Shown piece by piece: positions 7,051-15,572 of a DNA stretch of 52,662 nucleotides. The stretch's first letter is position 1. Every line of letters begins with the position of its first letter. The DNA lies in the NCBI RefSeq assembly GCF_009711185.1, contig NZ_WMIF01000025.1:1-52662 (forward strand), written 5' to 3'. The position numbers and the translations under genes are program-made. The notes beneath the pieces are model-generated. The model was not told where the DNA came from. It ran no database searches and saw only the letters and a program-made list of their open reading frames with translations. Source of the DNA: Paracoccus limosus. GTDB lineage: Bacteria; Pseudomonadota; Alphaproteobacteria; Rhodobacterales; Rhodobacteraceae.

Positions 7051-8769
7051 GTGGAAGTCGATCTGTTCAAGGAAATCATCGTTCCGGTGATCGGGGGGCT
7101 GGGTATCTTCCTCCTCGGTCTGGAATTCATGGCAAGCGGCATTCAGGCCCTTTCGGTCAACAAGATGCGCGAATGGCTGGCCAAGATGGCCGGCACGCCG
7201 ATCAAGGGGGTGATGGCGGGCACCATCATCACCGGCGTCATCCAGTCCTCGACCGCGATGACGGTGATGACCGTCGGGCTGGTGAACGCCGGCGTTCTGG
7301 GCCTGCGATCGGCCATTTCGGTCATCATGGGCGCCAATATCGGCACGACGCTGGGCAACGGGCTGATCGCACTGCCGCTGGGGCCGCTGGGCCTGCTGTT
7401 CGGCGGCATCTTCGCGACGATCTATTGCTTTGCCAAATCGGACAAGGTCCGCAACATGTCGCTGGCGGCGATGGGTTTTGCGCTGATCTTCTACGGGCTG
7501 AACCTGATGACCGGCGGCCTGAAGCCGCTGCGCAAGATGCCCGAGGTGCTGGAGCTGATCCAGACGCTGGATGCCAGCTCATTCGGTGGCGTGATCCTGT
7601 GCGTGCTGATCGCGGCGCTGATCACGGCGCTGATCCATTCGTCCTCGGCCACCATCGGCATCGTCATGGGCCTTGGCGCCAGCGGCATCCTGTCGTGGGA
7701 AACTGCCATCGCCTTTGCCGTCGGCGCGGATCTGGGCACCACGGTCACCTCGTGGATCGCCTCGCTGAACCTGTCCAAGAACGCCAAGCGCACGGCCTAT
7801 GCCCATATCGCCTTCAACTTCATCGGCGTCTCGGTGGTCCTGTTGCTGTTCTTCCCGGCGATCTGGCTGCTGAAAACGGTCATGGGGCTGTGGGGCATCG
7901 ATCCGGGTGCGGCCGTCATGGTCGACGGGCATGACACCTATCCGGGCGTTCCGATCGTCATTGGCGTGTTCTCGATCGTCTTCAACATCTTCAACGTGCT
8001 GATCCTGTTCCCCTTCGTGAACACCTTCGACCGGGTGCTGTCGCGGGTCGGCCACAGCAGCGACGAGGACGAAGAGGACTATTCGATCCCCCGCTTTCTG
8101 GATCGCAAGCTGATCGCCGATTTCAACGCAGCCCTGCCCGCCGTCAGCCAAGAGGCCCAGCGTCAGCTGCAGGCGGGGGCGGTTTTCCTTGACATCGCCC
8201 GTGACAAGAAGAACGCGCCCAAGGACCCGGTCGAGCATCACGCCGCGACCGACCAGCTTGGCCGCGAGATCCGCTCCTACTCGGCGCAGCTGTTTCAGGA
8301 CGGGCTGTCGCGCAACCAGCTCGACCTCGTGGCTTCGCTGATCGAAGAGGTCGACTTCACCTCGGCGCTGTCGGAATCGCTGTATCAGATCGCCCGCCGG
8401 GTCAAACGCGAGCCCTTCTCGGATGCGGCGCGCGAGGTGCTGGGATCGGGGCTGGAACGTCTGGATCAGGCGATGAACACCGTCCTGTTCCCCGATGGCG
8501 TCAATCCGCGCATGCCCGCCGGCCACAGCGTCGTGCCGGGGGTCGAGGAGCTGCGCTGGAAGGCCCTGCAAAGCAAGGATGTCGGCGCCGGCGAAAAGGG
8601 TGCGCTGATCGCCCTGCTCGGCTCGATCGAACGCGCCGAAGGGCTGATCGAGCGCATCCGCGCCGAACGCGCCTCGGTGGACCGCAGCGCGACGCTGCGC
8701 CAGCCGGCGCCGGCCCCGATCGACCGCGACCTTGGCCAGATGCCGGGCGCGGCCGTTCCGGCCGAGTGA
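7051..8769 (+). CDS. Na+/phosphate cotransporter (NptA/YjbB family) with PhoU-like C-terminal domain
   Basis: The 572-residue inner-membrane protein has two inverted Na/Pi-cotransporter repeats. The family signature appears as QSSTA at residue 65 and HSSSA at residue 196; in many relatives both repeats carry Gln. Eight or nine hydrophobic helices occupy residues 1-340. The rest (about 350-530) is a soluble helical PhoU-like domain, thought to regulate transport. The start is GTG at 7051, with AAAGGTGG upstream. It follows the PstS-like gene closely and is probably cotranscribed. Family members move phosphate in either direction with sodium; direction cannot be told here. Confidence 0.9.
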   Translation: MEVDLFKEIIVPVIGGLGIFLLGLEFMASGIQALSVNKMREWLAKMAGTPIKGVMAGTIITGVIQSSTAMTVMTVGLVNAGVLGLRSAISVIMGANIGTTLGNGLIALPLGPLGLLFGGIFATIYCFAKSDKVRNMSLAAMGFALIFYGLNLMTGGLKPLRKMPEVLELIQTLDASSFGGVILCVLIAALITALIHSSSATIGIVMGLGASGILSWETAIAFAVGADLGTTVTSWIASLNLSKNAKRTAYAHIAFNFIGVSVVLLLFFPAIWLLKTVMGLWGIDPGAAVMVDGHDTYPGVPIVIGVFSIVFNIFNVLILFPFVNTFDRVLSRVGHSSDEDEEDYSIPRFLDRKLIADFNAALPAVSQEAQRQLQAGAVFLDIARDKKNAPKDPVEHHAATDQLGREIRSYSAQLFQDGLSRNQLDLVASLIEEVDFTSALSESLYQIARRVKREPFSDAAREVLGSGLERLDQAMNTVLFPDGVNPRMPAGHSVVPGVEELRWKALQSKDVGAGEKGALIALLGSIERAEGLIERIRAERASVDRSATLRQPAPAPIDRDLGQMPGAAVPAE

Positions 8770-8782
8770 TCGCCCGATCGCC

Positions 8783-8843
8783 CCCTGCCGGGCAACTCCG
8801 GCAGGGACAGGACACGGGGGCCCGCGCTGCGTTGCGCGGGCCC
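8783..8843 (+). terminator. Tandem GC-rich hairpins after the cotransporter gene
   Basis: Two perfect inverted repeats lie in the short gap: CCCTGCCGG / CCGGCAGGG (8783-8791 and 8798-8806, six-base loop) and GGGCCCGCGC / GCGCGGGCCC (8818-8827 and 8834-8843, six-base loop). No T-tract follows, which is common in high-GC genomes. They probably end the phosphate operon. Confidence 0.7.
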
Positions 8844-8887
8844 ATCCACAACAGACCGCCCCTTCGTTCCGATGAAAGGACCCTGTC

Positions 8888-9913
8888 ATGAGCGTTGGTT
8901 TGCTGGCCCTGCTGGACGATATCGCGGCCTTGGCGAAAGTCGCCGCCGCCTCATTGGACGATATCGCCGGTCAGGCGACCAAGGCCGGCGTCAAGGCCGC
9001 CGGCGTGGTGATCGACGACACCGCGGTGACGCCGCGCTATGTCACCGGCTTTGATTCCTCTCGCGAATTGCCGATCATCTGGCGCATCGCGCTTGGCAGT
9101 CTGCGCAACAAGCTGCTGATCCTTTTGCCGGCGGCGCTGGCGCTTAGCGCGCTGCTGCCAGGGGTGATCGTGCCGCTGTTGATGCTGGGCGGCATCTACC
9201 TGTGCTACGAAGGCGTCGAAAAACTGTTCGAGGCGCTGTTTCCCGGCGCACATGGCCATGGAACGCACGAACCTGCGGGCGATGCCGCCGGGTCGGACAA
9301 CATCGGCGATGCCCACGCCCTTGAGGACGAAAAGATCCGGGGCGCGATCAAGACCGATTTCATCCTGTCGGCGGAAATCATGGCCATCAGCCTTGCCGCC
9401 CTGCCCGCCGGCAATCTGCTGACGCAGGCGCTGGCCTTGGCGCTGGTGGGCATCGGCATCACCGCCGGCGTCTATGGCGTGGTGGCGTTGATCGTCAAGG
9501 CGGACGACGCCGGGCTGGCGCTGGCACGCTCGCAGCTTGCCCCGCCGGTCGGCAGCCTGCTGCGCGGGCTGGGCCGGGGTCTGGTCATGGGCATGCCCTG
9601 GCTGCTGGCCGGGCTGGCCGGGATCGGGACGGCGGCGATGATCTGGGTCGGCGGCGGCATCGTGCTGCACGGGCTGGAAAGCTTTGGCCTGCACGCCCCG
9701 GCCGAATTCATCCACCACCTGCAAGAACGCGCCGAACACAGCGTCTCGGACGGGCTTGGCGGTTTGGTCGGCTGGGCCGCCGGGGCCGCCGGATCCGGGG
9801 TCTTTGGCATCATCATCGGCGCCATTGCCATCCCCCTTGCCCATCGTCTGGCGCCCCTGACGGGCTGGCTGCAGGTCAAGCTGGCCCGCCGCCGCGCCGG
9901 CCCCGCCCGATAG
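8888..9913 (+). CDS. DUF808 (YedI-like) inner-membrane protein
   Basis: The 341-residue protein matches the DUF808/YedI family from its first residues (MSVGLLALLDDIAALAKVAA, then TPRYVTGF and the ELPIIWRIALGSLRNK segment). Several long hydrophobic helices (about 78-110, 158-192, 212-245 and 270-310) make it a polytopic membrane protein. A His-rich loop (HGHGTH) lies near residue 120. The function of the family is unknown. AAAGGA precedes the ATG. The strong hairpins upstream suggest it is a separate transcription unit. Confidence 0.88.
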   Translation: MSVGLLALLDDIAALAKVAAASLDDIAGQATKAGVKAAGVVIDDTAVTPRYVTGFDSSRELPIIWRIALGSLRNKLLILLPAALALSALLPGVIVPLLMLGGIYLCYEGVEKLFEALFPGAHGHGTHEPAGDAAGSDNIGDAHALEDEKIRGAIKTDFILSAEIMAISLAALPAGNLLTQALALALVGIGITAGVYGVVALIVKADDAGLALARSQLAPPVGSLLRGLGRGLVMGMPWLLAGLAGIGTAAMIWVGGGIVLHGLESFGLHAPAEFIHHLQERAEHSVSDGLGGLVGWAAGAAGSGVFGIIIGAIAIPLAHRLAPLTGWLQVKLARRRAGPAR

Positions 9914-10057
9914 GCCGAGGCGTGATCGCCGGTCGGGCCGGAAAATCGCCGCATCAGCAATCACGTCGTCGCGCTGGCATCAATCTGACGTCTCGCTGTG
10001 GCAATTCGCTGTTCTGATCCTCCTTGCCTGATTCCCAAACTGAGAGAGGGACGAGAC

Positions 10058-10339
10058 ATGACTGACGACCGCGATATCGAACAGACCGTCGACCTGGCCG
10101 CCTTTGTCGCCGAACTGCGTCGCCTTGCCGACGAACTGGAAACCAACGGCACCTTCGAGATCGAAATCGAAGGCGAAACCGTTCAGGTTCCCGCCTCGGC
10201 CATCGCCTCGATCGAATATGAGCGCGAGGATGGCCATGAAGAGCTGGAATTCCAGCTGAAATGGGGCGAGCCCGAGGAAGACGACGAGGACGAAGACGAC
10301 GATCTGGACGAGGACGAGGACGAAGAGCCTCAGGACTGA
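10058..10339 (+). CDS. Amphi-Trp domain protein with acidic tail
   Basis: The 93-residue protein holds one amphi-Trp domain: a helix with AELRRLADELE, a two-strand segment with IEIEGETVQVPA, and the closing ELEFQLKW. The last 25 or so residues are almost all Asp and Glu. The biochemical role of the family is unknown; it is common in archaea and scattered in proteobacteria. GAGAGAGGGA lies before the ATG at 10058, which is preferred over upstream in-frame codons that lack such a site. It is flanked by its own terminator and appears monocistronic. Confidence 0.8.
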   Translation: MTDDRDIEQTVDLAAFVAELRRLADELETNGTFEIEIEGETVQVPASAIASIEYEREDGHEELEFQLKWGEPEEDDEDEDDDLDEDEDEEPQD

Positions 10340-10363
10340 TCCCCCGGCGCGGCGGAAAAGACC

Positions 10364-10389
10364 GAGATCGACGCCCCCGCGTCGGTCTC
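10364..10389 (+). terminator. Rho-independent-type terminator after the amphi-Trp gene
   Basis: An 11-bp stem with one G-U-compatible position (GAGATCGACGC / GCGTCGGTCTC) and a CCCC loop is followed by ATTTCGTTTC. It lies between converging genes and may act in both directions. Confidence 0.75.
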
Positions 10390-10428
10390 ATTTCGTTTCA
10401 TGCGCTGCGCGCCCCGACAAAGGCCGGC

Positions 10429-12009
10429 TCAGGCCCCGGCCAGAGCCGCCACCATCCCGGCGTGATGGCGCAGGCGGACCGGGCGCAGCAGGGCCTCGCG
10501 TCTGGCCAGCGCCCGCAATCGCCTGGCATCGGGCGCGTGTTCGGCCGCCGCATCCAGCCGCCGCCAGATCGTGGCCAGCGCCGCCTCGGCCGTCAGTGCC
10601 ATGAAATCATGCGCAAGCGGCGCGGGGTCCGGCATCGCCAGCACCTGTGCGCGCGCCTGCTGCCACAGCGCTGCGGCCTCGGGAACGGTCAGGAAGGCCG
10701 CAAAGGCCTCGGCCGCACCGGGCAGACGCAGCAGCCGCAACGCCAGCGTCTGGGCATGGATGCCATTCGCGCCCTCGTAGATTGCGGTGATGCGGGCGTC
10801 GCGCCAGACCTGCTCGATGCGATATTCGCGCAGATAGCCATAGCCACCCAGAATCTGGATCCCCAGATCGGCGGCCTCGATCCCGGCGCGGGTTCCGGCC
10901 CATTTGCAGACCGGGGTCAGCATTTCCACCAGCGCCGGATCGTCGCCCGCCTCAAGCGTCACCGCCGCGACATGGCTCAGCGTGCGACAGCCAAGCGCCA
11001 GCGCCTCGGCCCGGTCCAACATGCGGCGCACATCGGCATGGGCAGCGATGGGCGCGGCCCCCTCATGTCCCGGTGCGCGGCCCTGCCGGCGGGTGGCCGC
11101 ATAGGTGCGGGCGATGTGGCTGGCGCGCGCGGCATGGGCCACGCCTTGCAGCGACACATCCAGCCGGGCGTGGTTCATCATGACGAACATGGCGCGCAGC
11201 CCCTCGCCCTCGCGCCCCAGCAGCTCGGCGGGGGCGCCGTCATAGAGCATCTGGCAGGTGGGCGAGGCATGCAGGCCCAGCTTTTCCTCGATCCGGGTGG
11301 TGCTGATCGGCGCGCGCGCGCCGGTATCGTCATGCGAGGGCACCAGAAACAGCGACAGCCCGCGCGTGCCGCTGCCGGCCGCGCCGGTGCGGGCCAAGAC
11401 CAGATGCAGGATGCGCGGCGTCAGGTCCTGATCGCCGCCGGAAATGAAGATCTTTTCGCCCTCGACCCGCCAGCCCGCGCCATCGCGATGCGCCCGGCAG
11501 CGGATGCCGGACAGGTCCGAGCCGGCGCCCGCCTCGGTCAGCGCCATGGTCGCCAGCCAATCGCCCGAGCCTAGACGCGGCAACCAGCGCGCCTGCTGAT
11601 CGCCGGTGCCAAAATGGGCGATGGTGCGGGCGGCGCCGGGCACCAGCGCGGTGATCATCTGCAAGGCATGGCTTGCGCCGGCATGGATTTCGTCCACCGC
11701 CGACAGCACCGGGCCGGGCATGGCCTGACCGCCCGCCGCCTCGGGCAGCGCCAGCGCGTGCCAGCCCTGCTCGGTGAAATCGGCATAGGCCCGCACCATG
11801 CCCGCAGGCATCCGCACCCGGCCAGCGTCCAGCGTGCAGCCCTGCCGGTCGCCGGCCTCATCGACCGGTGCAAGGACGCCCTCGGCAAAGCGGGCGAATT
11901 GCGTCACTACCTCGCGCACCAGATCATCGTCCCAGCCGGGCAGGCGCGCGGCTCCGGCGACGTTCAGCGAGAACAGGATATCTTCGACGGGGGCTTGAAA
12001 CGGGATCAT
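10429..12009 (-). CDS. Acyl-CoA dehydrogenase, probably for hydrocinnamoyl-CoA (HcaD-like)
   Basis: This 526-residue FAD enzyme has the full acyl-CoA dehydrogenase plan: N-terminal helical domain (to about 160), beta domain beginning MALTEAGAGSDLSG, and C-terminal helical domain with IYEGANGIHAQTLALRLL, in which the Glu is the expected catalytic base. The length and extra C-terminal region match the longer FadE-type subgroup. AAGGAAG precedes the ATG. It follows the MFS carrier and MarR regulator on the same strand. In the Acinetobacter hca cluster an acyl-CoA dehydrogenase (HcaD) converts dihydro-hydroxycinnamoyl-CoAs to the unsaturated form for the hydratase/lyase, and the gene set here is the same, so I infer that role. 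The substrate is not proven by sequence. Confidence 0.88.
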   Translation of the reverse strand: MIPFQAPVEDILFSLNVAGAARLPGWDDDLVREVVTQFARFAEGVLAPVDEAGDRQGCTLDAGRVRMPAGMVRAYADFTEQGWHALALPEAAGGQAMPGPVLSAVDEIHAGASHALQMITALVPGAARTIAHFGTGDQQARWLPRLGSGDWLATMALTEAGAGSDLSGIRCRAHRDGAGWRVEGEKIFISGGDQDLTPRILHLVLARTGAAGSGTRGLSLFLVPSHDDTGARAPISTTRIEEKLGLHASPTCQMLYDGAPAELLGREGEGLRAMFVMMNHARLDVSLQGVAHAARASHIARTYAATRRQGRAPGHEGAAPIAAHADVRRMLDRAEALALGCRTLSHVAAVTLEAGDDPALVEMLTPVCKWAGTRAGIEAADLGIQILGGYGYLREYRIEQVWRDARITAIYEGANGIHAQTLALRLLRLPGAAEAFAAFLTVPEAAALWQQARAQVLAMPDPAPLAHDFMALTAEAALATIWRRLDAAAEHAPDARRLRALARREALLRPVRLRHHAGMVAALAGA

Positions 12010-12115
12010 CGCTCTTCCTTTGACCCGGGCAGGCGGGCGGGGTTGTCGTTGGGGATTTCGGGGCGATTCTGGGTGTTCGGCCGGCAGGCCCCGGCCAGCC
12101 CGCCCGAAACATGCG

Positions 12116-12138
12116 TGGCGCGCCGCAACAGCGCGCCA
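12116..12138. terminator. GC-rich hairpin between carrier and dehydrogenase genes
   Basis: A perfect 8-bp inverted repeat TGGCGCGC / GCGCGCCA with a seven-base loop lies in the 146-bp gap. It may be an attenuator or mRNA-stabilising hairpin within the operon. Confidence 0.5.
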
Positions 12139-12155
12139 GGACGATCAGGGCGCGC

Positions 12156-13364
12156 TCAGGCGGGCCGGGCGGCGGCGCGGCGGCGGATCAACAGCACCAC
12201 CGTGGTCAGGCCGGCGGCCAGCGTGATCGGCACCAGACTGACCATCACCCCCGAAGGCGTGAAGCCCGCCGCGACCAGCGCCCCGGCCAGAAGCGGCCCG
12301 GCGATCGAGCCCAGCCGGCCGATGGCCACCGCCGTGCCGACCCCGGTGCCGCGGATCTCGAACGGGTAGCATTGCGGCGCAATGCCATAAAGAATGGCCT
12401 GCACGCACAGGATCGCGCCGCCGACCAGCGCGCCGCCAACCAGCATCAGCGCCAGATTGGCCGGCAGCGTCGCCAGCATCAAAAGTGCCGCGGCGGCGGC
12501 GGCAAAGCACAGCGCCACCGGACCGACGGGCCGGGCCCGGTCCAGCATGCGCCCGCCGACCAGACTGCCCAGCACGCCGCCGATATTGAACAGGATCTGC
12601 ACGGTCGAGGCCTCCGAGCGTTCCAGCCCGCGCGACACCAGCAGTTGCGGCATCCAGTTCAGCAGCAGATAGACGACCAGCAGCCCCAGGAAAAACGACA
12701 GCCACAGCGCCAGCGTGGTGGCCAGCGTGCCCGGCGCAAAGACCTGCGACAGCGCACCGCTTGCCGATTTCACCTGCGCCTTGACCACCGCCAGCGGCGG
12801 CAGCAGGAAATGCACGAAGGGCACAAGGATCAACGGCAGGATGCCTCCGACCAGAAAGATCATGTGCCAGTCACCGCCGTGCAGGCCCAGCATCGACACG
12901 CCGCTGGCAATGGCGCCGCCCAGCGGGATGCCGGCATACATGATCGAGACCGCCTTGCCGCGATTGGCCGCATCGGTCGATTCTGCGGCGATATTGACGA
13001 GGTTCGGCAGCGCCCCGCCTAGACCGACCCCGGTCAGGAAGCGCATGACCAGCAATTGCTCAAAGCTCGCGGTATAGGCGGTGGCGATGGAAAAGACGCC
13101 AAAGGCCACCAGCGCGATCACCAGCCCGGTGCGGCGGCCCCAGGCGTCGGCAATGCGCCCGCCGGCCAATGCGCCAAAGATCAGCCCGAAGGTGGCCGAG
13201 GAAAAGAACAGCCCGATCTGCTGCGGGGTCAGGCCAAAGGCCGGGGCCAACTTTGGCACGGCCACGCCGGCGGCCTGCAGGTCGAAGCCCTCGATCACGG
13301 CAGCCAGAAAGGCAAGCGTCAGCGCCCGCCCCCCGCCGTGGCGGTGGTCAGTGATGGTCTGCAT
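12156..13364 (-). CDS. MFS carrier, aromatic acid:H+ symporter type
   Basis: The 402-residue inner-membrane protein has about 12 hydrophobic helices and the family signature near residue 25 (EGFDLQAAGVAVPKL), which resembles aromatic acid:H+ symporters such as PcaK, MhpT and HcaK, including the membrane Asp. The conserved loop GGRIADAWGRR follows transmembrane helix 2. GGGAGGAA precedes the ATG. The gene lies between a MarR regulator and an acyl-CoA dehydrogenase in a hydroxycinnamate cluster, so uptake of hydroxycinnamates or their dihydro forms is inferred. Confidence 0.88.
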   Translation of the reverse strand: MQTITDHRHGGGRALTLAFLAAVIEGFDLQAAGVAVPKLAPAFGLTPQQIGLFFSSATFGLIFGALAGGRIADAWGRRTGLVIALVAFGVFSIATAYTASFEQLLVMRFLTGVGLGGALPNLVNIAAESTDAANRGKAVSIMYAGIPLGGAIASGVSMLGLHGGDWHMIFLVGGILPLILVPFVHFLLPPLAVVKAQVKSASGALSQVFAPGTLATTLALWLSFFLGLLVVYLLLNWMPQLLVSRGLERSEASTVQILFNIGGVLGSLVGGRMLDRARPVGPVALCFAAAAAALLMLATLPANLALMLVGGALVGGAILCVQAILYGIAPQCYPFEIRGTGVGTAVAIGRLGSIAGPLLAGALVAAGFTPSGVMVSLVPITLAAGLTTVVLLIRRRAAARPA

Positions 13365-13418
13365 GTATTCCTCCCTTGGGCGGGGTCCTCTTCTCCCCCG
13401 CGAATGATGCGGCGGGGC

Positions 13419-13895
13419 CTAGCCCTCGCCGTCCTCTCTCCAGATGATGGCCAGCATGCGGCGCAGCTCGTCGCGCTCGGCCATGGTCAGGCCAGCCAGC
13501 ATCCGCTCTTCATGCGCGCTGATCAGGCCCAGCATGCGCTGCGCCTCCTCGCGGCCCTTGGCGGTGGGGAACAGGCGCTGGATGCGGTTGTCGTCGGGAT
13601 CGGCCTCGCGCAGGAACAGCCCGCGCGCTTCCAGTTCGGCCAGCACCGGCACGATATTGGCGCGCTGCATGCGCAGGATGCGACAGATCTCTGCCGAGCT
13701 GATGCCCGGTTTTTCGGTGATCGTCAGCAGCACGCTCATCGGCACGGTGCGCACGCCTGCGGCCTCCAGGGCGGCATTGGCGTTGTGCAGGTCCCAGGCC
13801 GAGGCACGTTTCAGGTGATAGCCGATCAGATCGCGCAGCGCCCGGGGCGATTCGGCCGCGCTTTCCTGAGCTTTCTTCAGCGGTTCACCGGACAT
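13419..13895 (-). CDS. MarR-family regulator of the hydroxycinnamate cluster
   Basis: The 158-residue protein has a MarR winged helix: ISSAEICRILRMQRANIVPVL is the recognition region and ADPDDNRIQRLFPT the wing. The start at 13895 has GGAGG five bases upstream; a longer frame to 13958 would run into the operator. Related MarR proteins (HcaR, CouR, FerR) repress such clusters and release DNA on binding a hydroxycinnamoyl-CoA thioester. The gene is divergent from the aldehyde dehydrogenase gene, with palindromes between. Specific effector is inferred from context. Confidence 0.87.
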   Translation of the reverse strand: MSGEPLKKAQESAAESPRALRDLIGYHLKRASAWDLHNANAALEAAGVRTVPMSVLLTITEKPGISSAEICRILRMQRANIVPVLAELEARGLFLREADPDDNRIQRLFPTAKGREEAQRMLGLISAHEERMLAGLTMAERDELRRMLAIIWREDGEG

Positions 13896-13938
13896 GCCTG
13901 CCTCCAGAGCGGTTCTTTCGATGCTTCCGAAAATAATG

Positions 13939-13975
13939 CTATGCAATATAACAGTCAATCGCTATGTTTCATAGC
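13939..13975. promoter_or_regulatory. Likely MarR operator between divergent genes
   Basis: A perfect inverted repeat GCTATG-TTT-CATAGC occupies 13961-13975. A further half-site GCTATG lies at 13939-13944, 22 bp upstream, about two helical turns. The block is AT-richer than its surroundings and sits between the regulator and the catabolic genes, so it could control both directions. Confidence 0.65.
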
Positions 13976-14036
13976 AGTTGGCCCGGGGAACGATTCGGTT
14001 CACGATCCGGGCGGACCCTTTGGAGGGAGGAGAAGC

Positions 14037-15488
14037 ATGAGTTTCGTCAGCATGAAGATCGCGGGCGCCGAGCGTGCCGCGTCGGATGGGCGCACATTCC
14101 GCAGGCTCAATCCGATCACCGGCGCGGTGGCCAGCGAAGCCCCCGCCGCCAGCACCGCCGATGCCGTGGCGGCCGCCGATGCCGCCGCCGCGGCCTTTAC
14201 GGCATGGGCCGCCCTTGGCCCCAACGCCCGGCGCGCCGCGCTCTCGAAGGCCGCCGATGCTCTGGCGGCACGCGGCGACGCCTTCGTGGCCGCCATGACC
14301 GAGGAAACCGGCGCAACCGAGCCATGGGCACGGTTCAACGTCATGATCGCCGCCTCGATGCTGCGCGAGGCCGCCGCCCTGACCACCCAGGTCGCGGGCG
14401 AGGTCATCCCCTCGGACAAGCCCGGCTGCATCTCGATGGCGGTGCGCGAACCGGCGGGCGTCTGTCTGGGCATCGCGCCCTGGAACGCGCCGGTGATCCT
14501 GGGCGTGCGCGCGCTGGCGACACCGCTGGCCTGCGGCAATGCCGTCGTGTTCAAGGCCAGCGAAATCTGCCCGCGCACCCACGGCTTGATCGTCGAGGCG
14601 CTGGATGAGGGCGGTCTGCCCGCAGGTCTGGTCAGTCTGGTCACCAACGCGCCCGAGGACGCGGGCGAGATCGTCGGCGCGCTGATCGACCATCCGGCGA
14701 TCCACCGCATCAACTTTACCGGCTCGACCAAGGTGGGCCGGATCATCGCCGAGCGTGCGGCGCGGCAGCTAAAGCCGGTGCTGCTGGAACTGGGCGGCAA
14801 GGCGCCGTTTCTGGTGCTGCGCGACGCCGATCTGGACGAGGCGGTCAAGGCCGCGATCTTTGGCGCCTTCTTCAATCAGGGCCAGATCTGCATGTCCACC
14901 GAACGCATCATCCTTGCGCCCGAGATCGCCGACGACTTCGTGGCGCGCTTTACCGCCCGCGCTGCCGGGCTGAAGGCCGGCGATCCGCGCGACGGCACCG
15001 CCCCGCTGGGCGCCGTGGTCGATGCCCATACGGTCGCCAAGGTGAGCGCGTTGATCGAGGATGCCCGCGCCAAGGGCGCCGAAATCCACTCGGCCGGCGC
15101 CGCCGAGGGCGTGCTGATGCCCGCGCAGGTCGTGGATGGCGTGACCCCCGACATGCGCATCGCCACCGAGGAAAGCTTCGGCCCGGTCGTCGCCATCTTC
15201 CGCGCCGCGGACGAAGAGGACATGATCCGCATGGCCAATGATACCGAATACGGGCTGTCTGCCGCGATCTTTACCCGCGACGTCGCACGTGGGCTGACGG
15301 TGGCGCGTCAGATCAGATCAGGCATCTGCCACATCAACGGCCCGACCGTGCATGACGAGGCGCAGATGCCCTTCGGTGGCACCAAGGCCTCGGGCTATGG
15401 CCGCTTTGGCGGCAAGGCCGGGATCGCCGAATTCACCGAACTGCGCTGGATCACCGTCGAAACCCAGCCCGGCCACTACCCGTTGTAA
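14037..15488 (+). CDS. vdh: Aldehyde dehydrogenase, vanillin/4-hydroxybenzaldehyde type
   Basis: The 483-residue enzyme would oxidise vanillin or 4-hydroxybenzaldehyde to the acid with NAD(P)+. Catalytic residues are visible: N150 in APWN, E251 in ELGGKAP and C285 in GQICMSTERI. The segment after the cysteine, MSTERI, is typical of vanillin/benzaldehyde dehydrogenases. GGAGGGAGGAGAAGC precedes the ATG at 14037. It is the first gene of an operon with the hydratase/lyase and CoA ligase, which release exactly these aldehydes. Confidence 0.9.
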   Translation: MSFVSMKIAGAERAASDGRTFRRLNPITGAVASEAPAASTADAVAAADAAAAAFTAWAALGPNARRAALSKAADALAARGDAFVAAMTEETGATEPWARFNVMIAASMLREAAALTTQVAGEVIPSDKPGCISMAVREPAGVCLGIAPWNAPVILGVRALATPLACGNAVVFKASEICPRTHGLIVEALDEGGLPAGLVSLVTNAPEDAGEIVGALIDHPAIHRINFTGSTKVGRIIAERAARQLKPVLLELGGKAPFLVLRDADLDEAVKAAIFGAFFNQGQICMSTERIILAPEIADDFVARFTARAAGLKAGDPRDGTAPLGAVVDAHTVAKVSALIEDARAKGAEIHSAGAAEGVLMPAQVVDGVTPDMRIATEESFGPVVAIFRAADEEDMIRMANDTEYGLSAAIFTRDVARGLTVARQIRSGICHINGPTVHDEAQMPFGGTKASGYGRFGGKAGIAEFTELRWITVETQPGHYPL

Positions 15489-15572
15489 CCCGCCTCTTGC
15501 ATCGCTGCCGCAATACCCGCGCCGAACCCCTCGGCGCGGCCCGGCACCCCATACCCCGAAAGGACCCCCGAA

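Noticed and set aside
7579..8889. Long minus-strand open frame opposite the Na/Pi cotransporter
   Set aside because: It is antisense to a well-supported gene, is rich in Arg, Gln, Asp and His as expected from reading GC-rich codons backwards, and matches no family.
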